Of a stretch of 64,000 bases of DNA, positions 15,935 through 25,686 are shown piece after piece. The notes beneath the pieces are model-generated. The model was given only the letters and a program-made list of their open reading frames with translations. It was not told the DNA's origin and made no database searches. Each line of letters starts with the position of its first letter. The first letter of the stretch is position 1. The stretch comes from Postechiella sp039985655. Its GTDB lineage: Bacteria > Bacteroidota > Bacteroidia > Flavobacteriales > Flavobacteriaceae. The stretch covers positions 1 to 64,000 of the forward strand of contig JBDWSF010000024.1 in the NCBI GenBank assembly GCA_039985655.1, in the 5' to 3' direction. A program made the position numbers and the translations under genes.

Positions 15935-17608
15935 TTATTTTACTATTAATCTGTAATAATTATTATCTAAAATTATAATATACTTTCCTTGTTTTAGTGT
16001 TTCTATATTTATCGAATTATTATTTAACTTTTCTTTTTTTATTAACTGGCCTAAGATATTACGTATTTCATATTCTTTATTTACTAACTTTTGTTCATTC
16101 TTAATGTAGACTATATTAGTTGTTGGATTTGGATATAATATTGATTTTGTTGAGTGAATTTTGTTAAGTGATAATGTTTCGAAATAACTATCAAGGAATG
16201 AGAATCTATTTTTAATCCAAGTCGTCATATATAACAGATCAGTTTCATTAAAGCTATAATTAGGGTAGATTAAAGACTCCCTTTCATATATCTTATTTTT
16301 GTAAAAGAATATGTATTGATTTTCAATACTGTCAATAAGATCGTCAGTTTTTAAATTATTACTTCTATGGTTTGCCCATTTATTGGATACATCAATAGAA
16401 TAGTTCTCTGGAGTTAATTCAATAACTCTGTTATGAAAACCATTTCCTAATATGTCATCTGTTGTATTTTGGTTAGTACCGTTCCATATGGTTCCAAAAC
16501 AACCATCAAGATCCCACGGAACATAAAAATAAGGTTCATTTGTAGTGTATTTAGCAATGTAAATATTCTTACCTGTATTGTCTGTTGCACGTAAAACATT
16601 TAGGAATAAGAAATAATCTAGATAGTTATCGTAATTAAATTTATTCCAGATATTATTTATAAATTCAGAATCAGATGAATTTATTACAAAATCAGTGAAA
16701 TTATAAAGATTATTCCAATCTGTTATGTCTTCTTCTTTAGGGTATTTCATTTCATATCCACTCCAAATTATAGTGTTGTTATCAAAGACTGGTAAACTAG
16801 AAAAAGTAGCTGGTCCCCATCCTATACCTTTGTAGAGTTCTCCTCTAATATCATCTTTGTAACTTTTTAGTTTTAACTGTTTCTTGTCTACTTGCTCAGA
16901 AAGATTGTAAATACCATTATATTTTCCATTTAAAAAGATTTCAGTGTACATTACATCTGCTCCTGCTTTTGCTTCAGATTCTTCTGGCAAATAATAGGGT
17001 GCGTGTAGTTTTAACCATAGTTTATTAGCTATGAAGCTTCTTAATCTTAAAGGTTCATTATAAAGAGCGTCTAAAATCCAGTCGTCATCTGATCGTAAAG
17101 ATCCAAACTGTACATTGTGAGAATCTTCTCCATTATCATCTTCCCAAAATTCAAGATCGTAAGTTTTTTTAGGGTAGCCTTGAGAAGAACTGCCCCTTAT
17201 TTCTATTCCAATTTTAGAAGTTACTATTTGTTCGTTATCTGCATAAATAAAATCAGCAAGTACTTTTGGTTCATTTACAATAGTGTTATCTGTTTCTATC
17301 GAAATAATAGGTAAAGATGTGAAGTATAAAGTAAATTGATTAGAGTTATTATTTATTACGTATGATTGTTTGTATGTTATATCATAGGGACGTGTCTCAA
17401 AAGAATAAGGAATATCATCCAACATTATATTGATTTCACTATAGCCTGTTAAATCTACAAAAGATTCTATGTTTTCTATATGAGATATAATTAGTGAACG
17501 TGTTAGATCAGTTTTAAAATGATCTTTAGAAACATTTATGTTTAAAGTTTGAGAGGTACAGAATAATGAGTTAATTAAAAATGAAACTATAAAAAAAAAC
17601 TTTCTCAT
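15935..17608 (-). CDS. CotH kinase family protein with T9SS sorting domain
   Basis: A 557-aa secreted protein: signal peptide at residues 1 to about 20 (ending LFCTSQ), a CotH kinase-like domain at about 120-400, and a C-terminal T9SS type A sorting domain (ILYPNPTTNIVYIKN ... GKYIIIL). CotH motifs include IEIRGSSSQGYPKKTYDLE, NGIYNLSEQVDK and VPWDLDGCFG, the last probably carrying the metal-binding Asp pair. CotH of Bacillus is an atypical secreted protein kinase; activity of this homologue is unproven. It is exported through the outer membrane and either released or anchored. The local base composition is particularly AT-rich. Confidence 0.88.
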   Translation of the reverse strand: MRKFFFIVSFLINSLFCTSQTLNINVSKDHFKTDLTRSLIISHIENIESFVDLTGYSEINIMLDDIPYSFETRPYDITYKQSYVINNNSNQFTLYFTSLPIISIETDNTIVNEPKVLADFIYADNEQIVTSKIGIEIRGSSSQGYPKKTYDLEFWEDDNGEDSHNVQFGSLRSDDDWILDALYNEPLRLRSFIANKLWLKLHAPYYLPEESEAKAGADVMYTEIFLNGKYNGIYNLSEQVDKKQLKLKSYKDDIRGELYKGIGWGPATFSSLPVFDNNTIIWSGYEMKYPKEEDITDWNNLYNFTDFVINSSDSEFINNIWNKFNYDNYLDYFLFLNVLRATDNTGKNIYIAKYTTNEPYFYVPWDLDGCFGTIWNGTNQNTTDDILGNGFHNRVIELTPENYSIDVSNKWANHRSNNLKTDDLIDSIENQYIFFYKNKIYERESLIYPNYSFNETDLLYMTTWIKNRFSFLDSYFETLSLNKIHSTKSILYPNPTTNIVYIKNEQKLVNKEYEIRNILGQLIKKEKLNNNSINIETLKQGKYIIILDNNYYRLIVK

Positions 17609-17659
17609 TAAAATTAAGTTATGTGGTTTGATTATTTGCGATTTATAGAAAACCTAATA

Positions 17660-18046
17660 TTAATTTATAGCAAACGGTGCGCTAAGTTTAAAGGTAGGAA
17701 TGTCTACATTAAACTTTTTTGTAGTGGTGAAGTTTACCATACTGTAATATCCTGTCATGGCACCAAAAGGAGATGTTAATAAACAACCAGAAGAATAGGT
17801 ATGCGATTCGCCAGGTTTTATAACCGGTTTTAAACCAATGACACCGTCTCCTTCTACAACTTCTACATTATTTAAGGCGTCCATAATTTCCCAATGACGC
17901 GCGTTGAGTTGCACGGAATTTTTGCTCTGATTCTCGATGGTAACGGTATAACCGAATGCGAATTGGATTTTATAATTTTTATAAAATGAGCCTTCGAAAT
18001 TGGTTTCAACCGAAATTTTTATGCCTTGTGTTACTTGTTGTACCAT
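17660..18046 (-). CDS. apaG: ApaG family protein
   Basis: At 128 aa it covers the whole ApaG fold, a fibronectin III-like beta sandwich. Key stretches are FAFGYTVTIENQS, LNARHWEIMDA and the GVIGLKPVIKPGESHTYSS block, typical of ApaG. The start is placed at 18046 (MVQQVTQGIKISV), because family members begin here; an extra 12 codons upstream look like non-coding DNA. ApaG has been linked to Co2+/Mg2+ resistance but its biochemical role is unsettled. It stands between two unrelated genes. Confidence 0.92.
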   Translation of the reverse strand: MVQQVTQGIKISVETNFEGSFYKNYKIQFAFGYTVTIENQSKNSVQLNARHWEIMDALNNVEVVEGDGVIGLKPVIKPGESHTYSSGCLLTSPFGAMTGYYSMVNFTTTKKFNVDIPTFKLSAPFAIN

Positions 18047-18155
18047 GTTAACTGTTGATAGACAGTGGGTTTTGTGATGCAAAAATAGTGATTATTAACC
18101 TTTTATGCGTTATGTTTTAACATGTTTAATTTCCGTTTTAACGAATAGATGCTGT

Positions 18156-19406
18156 TTAATTGGTGATATTAACGGAGTTACCTTCGCCTAAACCTATAAT
18201 TTTATCGTAACGTGCGCCTAGATCTTTATAATAAACTAAGACTTTATAATTGTTTTCGGTTTGATAAAAATTCCCGCTAATAGCGCCTTCGTCAATGCTA
18301 CCATCATTATTTACAGTAACATATTTATAGTTGTAAAAACCTTGTTTTAATAATAGGGGACAGGTGTATACGTTGTTTTGAGGATCGAATGTGAGTTTAG
18401 TGCTCTCGTCTATCGCATAATTGTTAAAATTACCGTATACATGAATCGTTTTACCTTCTAAAATGTCGTCAGGAAGTAATGAGAAGTATATCCAAACGTA
18501 ATCGGATTCAATACTAGGTGTGTCGGCATCTACGTGAGTTATTAAATAATTACCGTTAATATCGGGGTTATAGGTATATGGTTTTTCGGCTCTTTTATAA
18601 TTTGTAAATAGATAGTTATAGTAAATATCTTTTAAGTCGATTGCTCGGACTCCTGTGTTTGCTGCACGAACATCTTTATTTTCGAAGAAAAGATATTCGT
18701 TGCCACCCCAAAAACTGGTTTCGGTATCGTACTTGTAAATTAATTCGTTGCCAATAGTGTATAGCGGTTTTAAATCTGCAATGGCTGTGTGTAAATTATT
18801 GTTTTGAACAATGAGCACTTTAACGGTTTGCTTTGGGTTGTTAAATTGCATAGTACTCGATACTATTTTTATATCAACACGTTGTTTTGTGTCTATATGT
18901 TCGATACTTCTAGTACGTTTTATGCTGACACCAACATCTGTGCTGTCTTCGTAAATCATAAATTTTCTTGAGAAAACAAGATCGTCATCATTATTAAAAA
19001 CGCTTAGCATGTAGTTGCCAGAAACTTTTAAACGTTTTGTAAATTGGTTGGGAACGGTAAGTCTATAATGCGAATATATTTGATAGGTATTAAAGGAATT
19101 TTCGTAATCACGAATGCGTTGATTATCGAATCCGTCTAAATACTCAGATTTCATTAAAGCCGATGGTGTCCAATCGTAATTAAAATGATCTATTTTATAA
19201 TAGTAATCTTCTTCATCTCCATTTAAAGCATCGAATTCTAAAACAAGATATTCGCCAAGTTTTAAAACAGGCAATTGGCTTTCGGGCGTGTTTCCTTTAA
19301 ATCCGATCGTTTTTATATAATCTGGGGGATTAACTTCTTTAACTTGACCATAGGTAAAGTTTGCAGTTGTTATAAGAAAAAAGATACTTAAAAAAAATAT
19401 GCGCAT
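18156..19406 (-). CDS. Type IX secretion system plug protein (formerly DUF5103)
   Basis: A 416-aa protein with a signal peptide (residues 1 to about 20, ending FTYGQ) followed by beta-rich domains. I recognise the DUF5103 pattern: YYYKIDHFNYDW, the FDNQRIRDYENSFNTYQIYS block, and the closing NNYKVLVYYKD. This family includes the plug that closes the periplasmic side of the giant T9SS translocon SprA. It fits the presence of two T9SS cargo proteins in this window. The gene is divergent from the nqr operon. Confidence 0.85.
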   Translation of the reverse strand: MRIFFLSIFFLITTANFTYGQVKEVNPPDYIKTIGFKGNTPESQLPVLKLGEYLVLEFDALNGDEEDYYYKIDHFNYDWTPSALMKSEYLDGFDNQRIRDYENSFNTYQIYSHYRLTVPNQFTKRLKVSGNYMLSVFNNDDDLVFSRKFMIYEDSTDVGVSIKRTRSIEHIDTKQRVDIKIVSSTMQFNNPKQTVKVLIVQNNNLHTAIADLKPLYTIGNELIYKYDTETSFWGGNEYLFFENKDVRAANTGVRAIDLKDIYYNYLFTNYKRAEKPYTYNPDINGNYLITHVDADTPSIESDYVWIYFSLLPDDILEGKTIHVYGNFNNYAIDESTKLTFDPQNNVYTCPLLLKQGFYNYKYVTVNNDGSIDEGAISGNFYQTENNYKVLVYYKDLGARYDKIIGLGEGNSVNITN

Positions 19407-19525
19407 AGAATGAAATTTATGATGTAAATATAATCAAATATTATGCCTTACTTATACTTCTATTTAGAATTGATATAAATAAAAGAAGCTGTTTATATTG
19501 GTCTTACTTTTATAGTATTAATTCG

Positions 19526-19533
19526 TATTTTTG
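19526..19533 (+). promoter_or_regulatory. Candidate -7 box for the nqr operon
   Basis: tatttttg is a full match to TAnnTTTG, about 37 bases before nqrA. The nearest upstream TTG (19498-19500) is 25 bases away, a little further than usual. Confidence 0.45.
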
Positions 19534-19570
19534 CACCGATTTTTAGACAACTAATTTCAATAAAAAAAAT

Positions 19571-20926
19571 ATGTCAAACGACATTCGCATTAAAAAAGGT
19601 CTAGACATTAAACTTAAAGGTGCAGCTGAAAAAACCTCTGAACAGGCAATTTTAAGCAACTTTTATACTTTAAGACCTGAAGATTTCCACAGCGTTATCC
19701 CTAAATTAATTTCTAAAGTTGGAGCTAAAGTAAAAGCGGGCGAGCCTGTGTTTTATGACAAAACCAACGAAAACGTCAAGTTTGTTTCTCCAGTTTCAGG
19801 AGAAATTATCGAAATTACTCGTGGAGAAAAACGTAAAATACTATCTGTAAAAATTCAAGCAGATAAACAACAATCTTACCAAGAACACGGTGTTTTTAAT
19901 TTAGATTCTGCGAAAGCGGAAGACGTTAAAGCACATTTGTTAAGTTCTGGTTGTTGGCCATTTGTAAAACAACGTCCGTATGATGTTATTGCAAATCCAG
20001 ATAAAACGCCAAAAGCTATTTTTATCTCGGGTTATGCTTCTGCACCGTTAGCTGCCGATTTAGATTTTACTCTCGCGGGTAAAGAGGCTGAGTTACAGGC
20101 AGCAGTTACAGCGTTGGGTAAACTTACTGAAGGCTCTGTGCATGTCTCAGTAGGTAAATCGACTAGCTCTCCGTTAGCAGGATTATCGGGTATTACAGTG
20201 CATACCGTTTCTGGTCCACATCCGTCAGGAAATGTGGGGACTTTAATTAATAAAGTAGATCCTGTAAATAAAGGCGAAGTGGTTTGGACGGTAAGCGCTC
20301 AAGACTTAGTTATTATTGGAGAACTTTTATTAACAGGAAAGTTTAACGCAGAACGTATTGTTGCTTTAGTAGGATCGTCTGTTGAAAAACCAAGATATTT
20401 TGTTACTAAATTAGGAGCTGAAGTATCTACTATTATTTATGACAAAGGTGTCGCTAAAGATGCTAATGCTAGAATTATTTCTGGAAATGTTTTAAGCGGA
20501 AAACAAATTCAACCAGATGGATCTTTAGATTATTACAGTAATGTAATTTCTATTATTCCTGAAGGTGACGATTACGAGCTTTTTGGATGGAATAAGCCTG
20601 TTTTTAACAAGGTATCTACATCTAGAGCTTTAACGTTTTCTTGGTTAACACCGAATAAAGAATACGATTTAAATACTAATACAAACGGTGAACATCGTGC
20701 TTTTGTAACTACGGGTAGTTATGAAGAAGTATTTCCTTTGGATATTTTTCCAATGCAAATATTAAAAGCATGTATGTATCAAGATTTAGACGAAATGGAA
20801 GCTTTAGGGATGTACGAAGTTGCACCTGAAGATTTTGCATTAACAGAATTTATTTGTGTGTCTAAACAACCGCATCAAGATATTATTAGAAAAGGTTTAG
20901 ATGTAATGCTTAAAGAGATAGGGTAA
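19571..20926 (+). CDS. nqrA: Na+-translocating NADH:quinone reductase subunit A
   Basis: Peripheral, cofactor-free subunit of the Na+-NQR complex, which couples NADH oxidation by quinone to sodium export. The 451-aa length and the N-terminal IRIKKGLDIKLKGAAE are characteristic, as is the C-terminal LTEFICVSKQPHQDIIRKG, which resembles RnfC-type sequences without their cysteines. It begins a six-gene operon; its stop codon overlaps the nqrB start (TAATG). Confidence 0.97.
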   Translation: MSNDIRIKKGLDIKLKGAAEKTSEQAILSNFYTLRPEDFHSVIPKLISKVGAKVKAGEPVFYDKTNENVKFVSPVSGEIIEITRGEKRKILSVKIQADKQQSYQEHGVFNLDSAKAEDVKAHLLSSGCWPFVKQRPYDVIANPDKTPKAIFISGYASAPLAADLDFTLAGKEAELQAAVTALGKLTEGSVHVSVGKSTSSPLAGLSGITVHTVSGPHPSGNVGTLINKVDPVNKGEVVWTVSAQDLVIIGELLLTGKFNAERIVALVGSSVEKPRYFVTKLGAEVSTIIYDKGVAKDANARIISGNVLSGKQIQPDGSLDYYSNVISIIPEGDDYELFGWNKPVFNKVSTSRALTFSWLTPNKEYDLNTNTNGEHRAFVTTGSYEEVFPLDIFPMQILKACMYQDLDEMEALGMYEVAPEDFALTEFICVSKQPHQDIIRKGLDVMLKEIG

Positions 20927-22155
20927 TGGGTTTAAAAAGTAATTTACACAATTTTAAGGAAAAGAATAAAGACAAGAAGTGGTTGCCAGCATTTTCTGCA
21001 ATCCACACGTTTTTATATCTGCCAAATGAGACCACACACAATGGAACTCATATTAAAGCAGCCGACGATTTAAAGCGTACCATGAATACCGTGATTATGG
21101 CTATGGTGCCGTGTTTAATTTTCGGAATGTTTAATGCCGGTTACCAACATAATATCGCGTTTGGTAATACGATATTCGAATCGATGGGCGGTTTTTTAAA
21201 TTCTAATTTTTGGACTTTAAATAATTTTGCTATTGGTTTCTGGAAAATTATTCCATTAGTAATCGTGTCTTACGTTGTTGGTTTAGCAATAGAAATATTG
21301 TTTGCCATGATTAATAAGCACGAAGTAGAGGAAGGATACTTAGTAACAGGTATGTTAGTGCCGCTTATTGTACCTATTGATATTCCATTATGGATGCTAG
21401 CAGTAGCAGTTGCTTTTGGTGTTGTAATTGGTAAAGAAGTTTTTGGAGGAACAGGGATGAATATCCTTAATCCTGCACTAACTATTAGAGCCTTTTTATT
21501 CTTCGCGTATCCTACTTGGATGTCTGGAGATAAAGTATGGGTTAAAGGTGCTGTGGAACAAGATCAACTTATTGCTGCAGGTCAAAATTTAGATGCCATT
21601 TCGGGTGAAACTGTTTTAGGTAGTTTAGCACAAGGAAAAGCAGCGGGCTATGAAGTGATGGATATGTTCTTAGGATTTATTCCCGGATCGGTTGGAGAAA
21701 CATCAACATTACTAATTTTATTAGCAGGATTGTTTTTGATTTTTGCTAAAATAGGAAGCTGGAGAATTATGTTATCTTCTGTGATTGGAGCTTTAGTCAT
21801 GGGCTTAATCTTCAACTTTGTTGCAGATTCTGGTTGGATTACTGAATCGAGTAAATTTTACGGATTAATGAGTACTACATTTTGGCATCATTTATTAATT
21901 GGAGGTTTTGCATTTGGTACCGTATTTATGGCTACCGATCCTGTAACAGCTTCGCAAACGAATAAAGGAAAATGGATTTACGGATTTTTAATAGGATTTC
22001 TTTCTATAATGATTCGTGTATTTAATCCAGCGTATCCAGAAGGTGTTATGTTAGCCATTCTATTAATGAATGTGTTTGCTCCAACTATCGATCATTACGT
22101 GGTACAAGGAAACGTGAAACAGAGAATGAAACGTCTAAAAGCAAAAACAGCCTAA
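20926..22155 (+). CDS. nqrB: Na+-translocating NADH:quinone reductase subunit B
   Basis: Large integral membrane subunit with about ten hydrophobic helices, belonging to the NqrB/RnfD family. It binds riboflavin and a covalent FMN and lines the sodium path. The expected flavin-attachment motif is SGETVLG, with Thr229 as the likely phosphoester-linked residue; this is the target of ApbE. NPALTIRAFLFFAYPTWMSG is another family hallmark. Start and stop codons overlap with nqrA, and nqrC follows after 2 bases. Confidence 0.97.
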   Translation: MGLKSNLHNFKEKNKDKKWLPAFSAIHTFLYLPNETTHNGTHIKAADDLKRTMNTVIMAMVPCLIFGMFNAGYQHNIAFGNTIFESMGGFLNSNFWTLNNFAIGFWKIIPLVIVSYVVGLAIEILFAMINKHEVEEGYLVTGMLVPLIVPIDIPLWMLAVAVAFGVVIGKEVFGGTGMNILNPALTIRAFLFFAYPTWMSGDKVWVKGAVEQDQLIAAGQNLDAISGETVLGSLAQGKAAGYEVMDMFLGFIPGSVGETSTLLILLAGLFLIFAKIGSWRIMLSSVIGALVMGLIFNFVADSGWITESSKFYGLMSTTFWHHLLIGGFAFGTVFMATDPVTASQTNKGKWIYGFLIGFLSIMIRVFNPAYPEGVMLAILLMNVFAPTIDHYVVQGNVKQRMKRLKAKTA

Positions 22156-22157
22156 CG

Positions 22158-22904
22158 ATGGAAAATAGAACAGATAAAAATTCATATACAATTCTATTTG
22201 CTATAGGAATGGTGTTTGTAGTAGGTGCTTTATTAGCATTTTTCGCATCATTTTTAAAACCAAATATAGATGAGAATAAACGTCTAGAAAAGCAACAAAA
22301 TATTTTGTATGCTATGGGCGTAAACGAGAACGAAGGTAATAATGCAAACTTTGTATCTACGGCAGATGCTCCTGCGTTGTTTAAAAAATATATCAAAAAG
22401 CAATTGGTTATTCAAGGTGATAAAGTTACCGAGAATGATGAAGCGTATTTAATTGATGTTAAAAAAGAGCAAACAAGTGCTAAAGCAGGTAACGAAAGAC
22501 GATTACCTTTATTTGTTGGGGAAAAAGATGGTAAAACATTTTACATCGCTCCAATTAGAGGTAAAGGGCTTTGGGATGCTGTTTGGGCTTATGTTGCTTT
22601 AGATAAAAACATGGTGGTTCAAGGTGTGTTTTTCGATCATAAAGGAGAAACTGCAGGTTTAGGAGCAAACATTAATAAACGTTTCTTTATGGACGATTTT
22701 ATTGGTGAAGATTTAAAGAACAATGGTGTCTTTAAAGGTATTGCTGTTGCCAAAGGAAATGCAGACCCTTTAAATAAAGATAAATCTGATAACGAAGTTG
22801 ATGCTATTGCAGGCGCGACTATTACAGGAAACGGTGTTTCGGCAATGATTAAAAGCGAGTTGAAACTATATGTGTCACATTTTGAAACTTTAAAAAATCA
22901 ATAA
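22158..22904 (+). CDS. nqrC: Na+-translocating NADH:quinone reductase subunit C
   Basis: A 248-aa protein with one N-terminal membrane helix (about residues 11-32) and a periplasmic FMN-binding domain. The flavinylation motif is DAIAGATITG near the C-terminus, with Thr221 the predicted FMN attachment site. GLWDAVWAYVALD and DHKGETAGLGA are typical family stretches. It is modified by ApbE, encoded at the end of this region. It lies 2 bases after nqrB and 2 before nqrD. Confidence 0.97.
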   Translation: MENRTDKNSYTILFAIGMVFVVGALLAFFASFLKPNIDENKRLEKQQNILYAMGVNENEGNNANFVSTADAPALFKKYIKKQLVIQGDKVTENDEAYLIDVKKEQTSAKAGNERRLPLFVGEKDGKTFYIAPIRGKGLWDAVWAYVALDKNMVVQGVFFDHKGETAGLGANINKRFFMDDFIGEDLKNNGVFKGIAVAKGNADPLNKDKSDNEVDAIAGATITGNGVSAMIKSELKLYVSHFETLKNQ

Positions 22905-22906
22905 TT

Positions 22907-23551
22907 ATGGGACTTTTATCAAAAAAAGATGCACAATTAATTACAGACCCATTAGCAGATAATAACCCAATTACGATTCAAGTATTAGGTATATGTTCTG
23001 CATTAGCAATTACAGCGGAGTTAAAAGCATCGCTTGTAATGGCCATTTCGGTATTATTTGTATTAGGTTTAGGAAATGTAGTTATCTCTTTAATGAGAAA
23101 CATTATACCTTCAAAAATTAGAATTATTGTACAGTTAATTGTAGTTGCAGCTTTAGTAATTATAGTAGATTTAGTACTTAAAGCTTTTGCTTATGAGTTA
23201 AGTAAAACGTTATCGGTTTTTGTAGGATTGATTATTACCAATTGTATAATCATGGGACGTTTTGAGGCTTTTGCTTTGGCAAACGGACCTTGGAGATCGT
23301 TTTTAGATGGTATTGGTAATTCAGTTGGATACGGTGTTATCTTAATTATAGTAGGTTTCTTTAGAGAGTTACTTGGTTCGGGTACATTATTCGGTTTTCC
23401 TGTATTGGGAGATCCAATTGCTAAAACGGGGCTATACGCTATAGGATATGAAAATAATGGTTTTATGATTATGCCTCCAATGGCATTAATCGTTGTTGGA
23501 ATCATCATTTGGATACAACGTAGTAGAAATACAGCATTAATAGAAGACTAA
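22907..23551 (+). CDS. nqrD: Na+-translocating NADH:quinone reductase subunit D
   Basis: A 214-aa integral membrane subunit of the NqrD/RnfE family with six hydrophobic helices. The Cys in ITNCIIMGRFEAFA is one of the ligands of the intramembrane 2Fe-2S centre shared with NqrE; GICSALAIT in the first helix gives the other. It is followed by an unusual 67-bp gap holding a hairpin repeat before nqrE, whereas the other junctions in the operon are tight. Confidence 0.96.
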   Translation: MGLLSKKDAQLITDPLADNNPITIQVLGICSALAITAELKASLVMAISVLFVLGLGNVVISLMRNIIPSKIRIIVQLIVVAALVIIVDLVLKAFAYELSKTLSVFVGLIITNCIIMGRFEAFALANGPWRSFLDGIGNSVGYGVILIIVGFFRELLGSGTLFGFPVLGDPIAKTGLYAIGYENNGFMIMPPMALIVVGIIIWIQRSRNTALIED

Positions 23552-23553
23552 TC

Positions 23554-23610
23554 AGTTTTCAGTCTCAGTGTACAGTATATAACTGTAAACTGAGACTGAG
23601 ACTGAAAACT
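23554..23610. repeat. Palindromic repeat inside the nqr operon (nqrD-nqrE)
   Basis: agttttcagtctcagt...gtacagt (from 23554) pairs with actgta...actgagactgaaaact (to 23610). The right arm carries one extra 6-base unit (gactga/tcagtc type), which would bulge out. The transcript could form a stem of about 20 bp. No T run follows, so it is not an obvious terminator. It looks like an inserted REP-type unit. Confidence 0.65.
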
Positions 23611-23618
23611 TATAAAAT

Positions 23619-24332
23619 ATGGAACATATAGAATTATTTTTCAAATCGATATTTATAGATAACATGGTATTCTCAGTATTCTTGGGGATGTGTTCTTATC
23701 TAGCAGTATCTAAAAAAGTATCAACAGCAGTTGGTCTAGGGGCTGCCGTTATCTTTGTATTAGCAATTACGGTACCTTTAAACTGGTTATTAGATCAGTA
23801 TCTTTTACAACCAGGCGCATTAGTTTGGTTAGGTGAAGAATATGCAGATTACGATTTAAGTTTCTTATCATTCATCATGTTTATTGCTACCATTGCAACT
23901 ATGGTACAATTGGTAGAAATAGTGGTAGAGAAGTTCTCACCATCATTATACAATTCATTAGGAATCTTTTTACCACTTATAGCTGTAAACTGTGCCATTT
24001 TAGGAGGATCATTATTCATGCAATCTCGTGAAATTCCAACATTAGGATTAGCGACTGTTTACGGTGTAGGTTCTGGAATAGGCTGGTTTTTAGCCATTCT
24101 AGCCATTGCCGCTATTCGTGAAAAAATTAGATATTCTAACGTACCACCAGCATTAAGAGGATTAGGAATTACATTCATCATTACAGGTTTAATGGCGATT
24201 GGATTTATGAGCTTTGGAGGGATGTTAACTGGAGGTGATGAAGAAGCACCTAAAGAAGAGAAAACGGTAAAAGTTGATTCTGACGAAGACAAAAAAGAAG
24301 TGTTAGCTAACAACATAAAAGTAAATGAGTAA
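23619..24332 (+). CDS. nqrE: Na+-translocating NADH:quinone reductase subunit E
   Basis: Integral membrane subunit homologous to NqrD/RnfA, six helices, with the paired 2Fe-2S cysteines in VFLGMCSYLAVS and IAVNCAILGGS. At 237 aa it is longer than the classical subunit of about 200 aa because of a charged C-terminal tail (EEAPKEEKTVKVDSDEDKKE) that would sit in the cytoplasm. The tail overlaps the start of nqrF by 8 bases. Confidence 0.96.
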   Translation: MEHIELFFKSIFIDNMVFSVFLGMCSYLAVSKKVSTAVGLGAAVIFVLAITVPLNWLLDQYLLQPGALVWLGEEYADYDLSFLSFIMFIATIATMVQLVEIVVEKFSPSLYNSLGIFLPLIAVNCAILGGSLFMQSREIPTLGLATVYGVGSGIGWFLAILAIAAIREKIRYSNVPPALRGLGITFIITGLMAIGFMSFGGMLTGGDEEAPKEEKTVKVDSDEDKKEVLANNIKVNE

Positions 24333-25641
24333 TATGATATTAGCCGCAAGTACATTAGGAACAATAACAGTAACGGTAGTCGCTTTTTTGATTATTACGT
24401 TGTTGTTAGTTGGATTGTTATTATTTATAAAACAAAAATTATCACCATCAGGTCCAGTAAAAATAACGATCAATGGTGAAAGAGAAATAGAAGTATCCTC
24501 TGGAGGTAGTTTATTATCGACATTAGGAGCGCAAAAAATATTTTTACCATCTGCTTGTGGTGGTGGTGGAACATGTATTCAATGTGAATGTCATGTTTTA
24601 GAAGGTGGAGGTGAAGCGCTTCCAACAGAAACACCTCATTTTAGTAGAAAAGAATTAAAAGAAGGTGCGCGTTTATCATGTCAAGTAAAAGTAAAACAAG
24701 ACATGAATATAACGATTCCGGAAGAAGTATTTGGAATTAAGAAATGGGAAGCTGTTGTAGTGCGTAACTATAACGTAGCCTCTTTCATTAAGGAGTTTGT
24801 TGTTGAAATTCCTGAAGATATGGGTTACAAAGCTGGTGGATATATTCAAATTGAAATTCCGCCATGTGAAGTTAAATATTCAGATATGGATATTACAGCA
24901 CATCCAGAAGAACATGAAACACCAGATAAGTTTCAAGCAGAATGGGATAAGTTTAAGCTTTGGCCTTTAGTGATGAAAAATTCTGAAACTATTGAGAGAG
25001 CATATTCTATGGCTTCGTTTCCTGCAGAGGGACGTGAAATCATGTTAAACGTACGTGTGGCTTGTCCGCCGTTCGATAGAGCCAAAGGGGGCTGGATGGA
25101 TGTTAATCCAGGTATAGCATCGTCTTATATTTTTAATCAAAAGCCAGGAGATAAAGTAACTATTTCTGGACCTTACGGTGAGTTCTTTATCAACGAGTCT
25201 GAAGCTGAAATGCTTTACGTTGGTGGTGGTGCAGGTATGGCTCCAATGCGTTCGCATTTATATCACTTATTCAGAACATTAAAGACAGGTCGTAAAGTGT
25301 CGTATTGGTATGGAGGTCGTTCTAAACGTGAGTTGTTCTATTTAGAACATTTTGAAGCATTAGAAAGAGATTTTCCTAACTTTAAATTTCACTTAGCGTT
25401 ATCTGAACCTATGGAAGAAGATAACTGGAAAGTAAAAGAAAATATTGATGCAGAAGGGGATGGTTTCGTAGGATTCATTCACAACTGTGTTATCGATAAT
25501 TACTTAAATCATCATGAGTCACCAGAAGATATCGAATTGTATTTCTGTGGACCTCCATTAATGAACAAAGCGGTTCAGAAAATGGGAGAAGATTTCGGTA
25601 TCCCAGACGAGCATATTAGATTTGATGACTTTGGAGGATAG
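24325..25641 (+). CDS. nqrF: Na+-translocating NADH:quinone reductase subunit F
   Basis: Electron input subunit: one N-terminal membrane helix, a plant-type 2Fe-2S domain (SACGGGGTCIQCECH with a later LSCQVKV cysteine), and a ferredoxin reductase module. The FAD site is RAYSMAS and the NADH site GGGAGMAPMRSH; the C-terminus DDFGG is typical. NADH electrons enter here and pass through the other subunits to quinone. I use the ATG at 24325, which overlaps nqrE; a second ATG at 24334 is an equally plausible start. Confidence 0.96.
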   Translation: MSNMILAASTLGTITVTVVAFLIITLLLVGLLLFIKQKLSPSGPVKITINGEREIEVSSGGSLLSTLGAQKIFLPSACGGGGTCIQCECHVLEGGGEALPTETPHFSRKELKEGARLSCQVKVKQDMNITIPEEVFGIKKWEAVVVRNYNVASFIKEFVVEIPEDMGYKAGGYIQIEIPPCEVKYSDMDITAHPEEHETPDKFQAEWDKFKLWPLVMKNSETIERAYSMASFPAEGREIMLNVRVACPPFDRAKGGWMDVNPGIASSYIFNQKPGDKVTISGPYGEFFINESEAEMLYVGGGAGMAPMRSHLYHLFRTLKTGRKVSYWYGGRSKRELFYLEHFEALERDFPNFKFHLALSEPMEEDNWKVKENIDAEGDGFVGFIHNCVIDNYLNHHESPEDIELYFCGPPLMNKAVQKMGEDFGIPDEHIRFDDFGG

Positions 25642-25655
25642 ACCTTAAGTTGTCA

Positions 25656-25673
25656 TTCCTGCGAAGGCAGGAA
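25656..25673. repeat. Small palindrome (ttcctgc/gcaggaa)
   Basis: ttcctgc gaag gcaggaa at 25656-25673 within tgtcattcctgcgaagg, a widespread bacterial intergenic palindrome. It lies between the nqrF stop and the terminator hairpin. Confidence 0.55.
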
Positions 25674-25686
25674 CCTATAAAAAAAG

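Noticed and set aside
19464..19476. A tttagaattgatat sequence resembling one end of the MITE-like element at 225-368
   Set aside because: It is a single end with a mismatch and no inverted partner, so it is probably a chance match.
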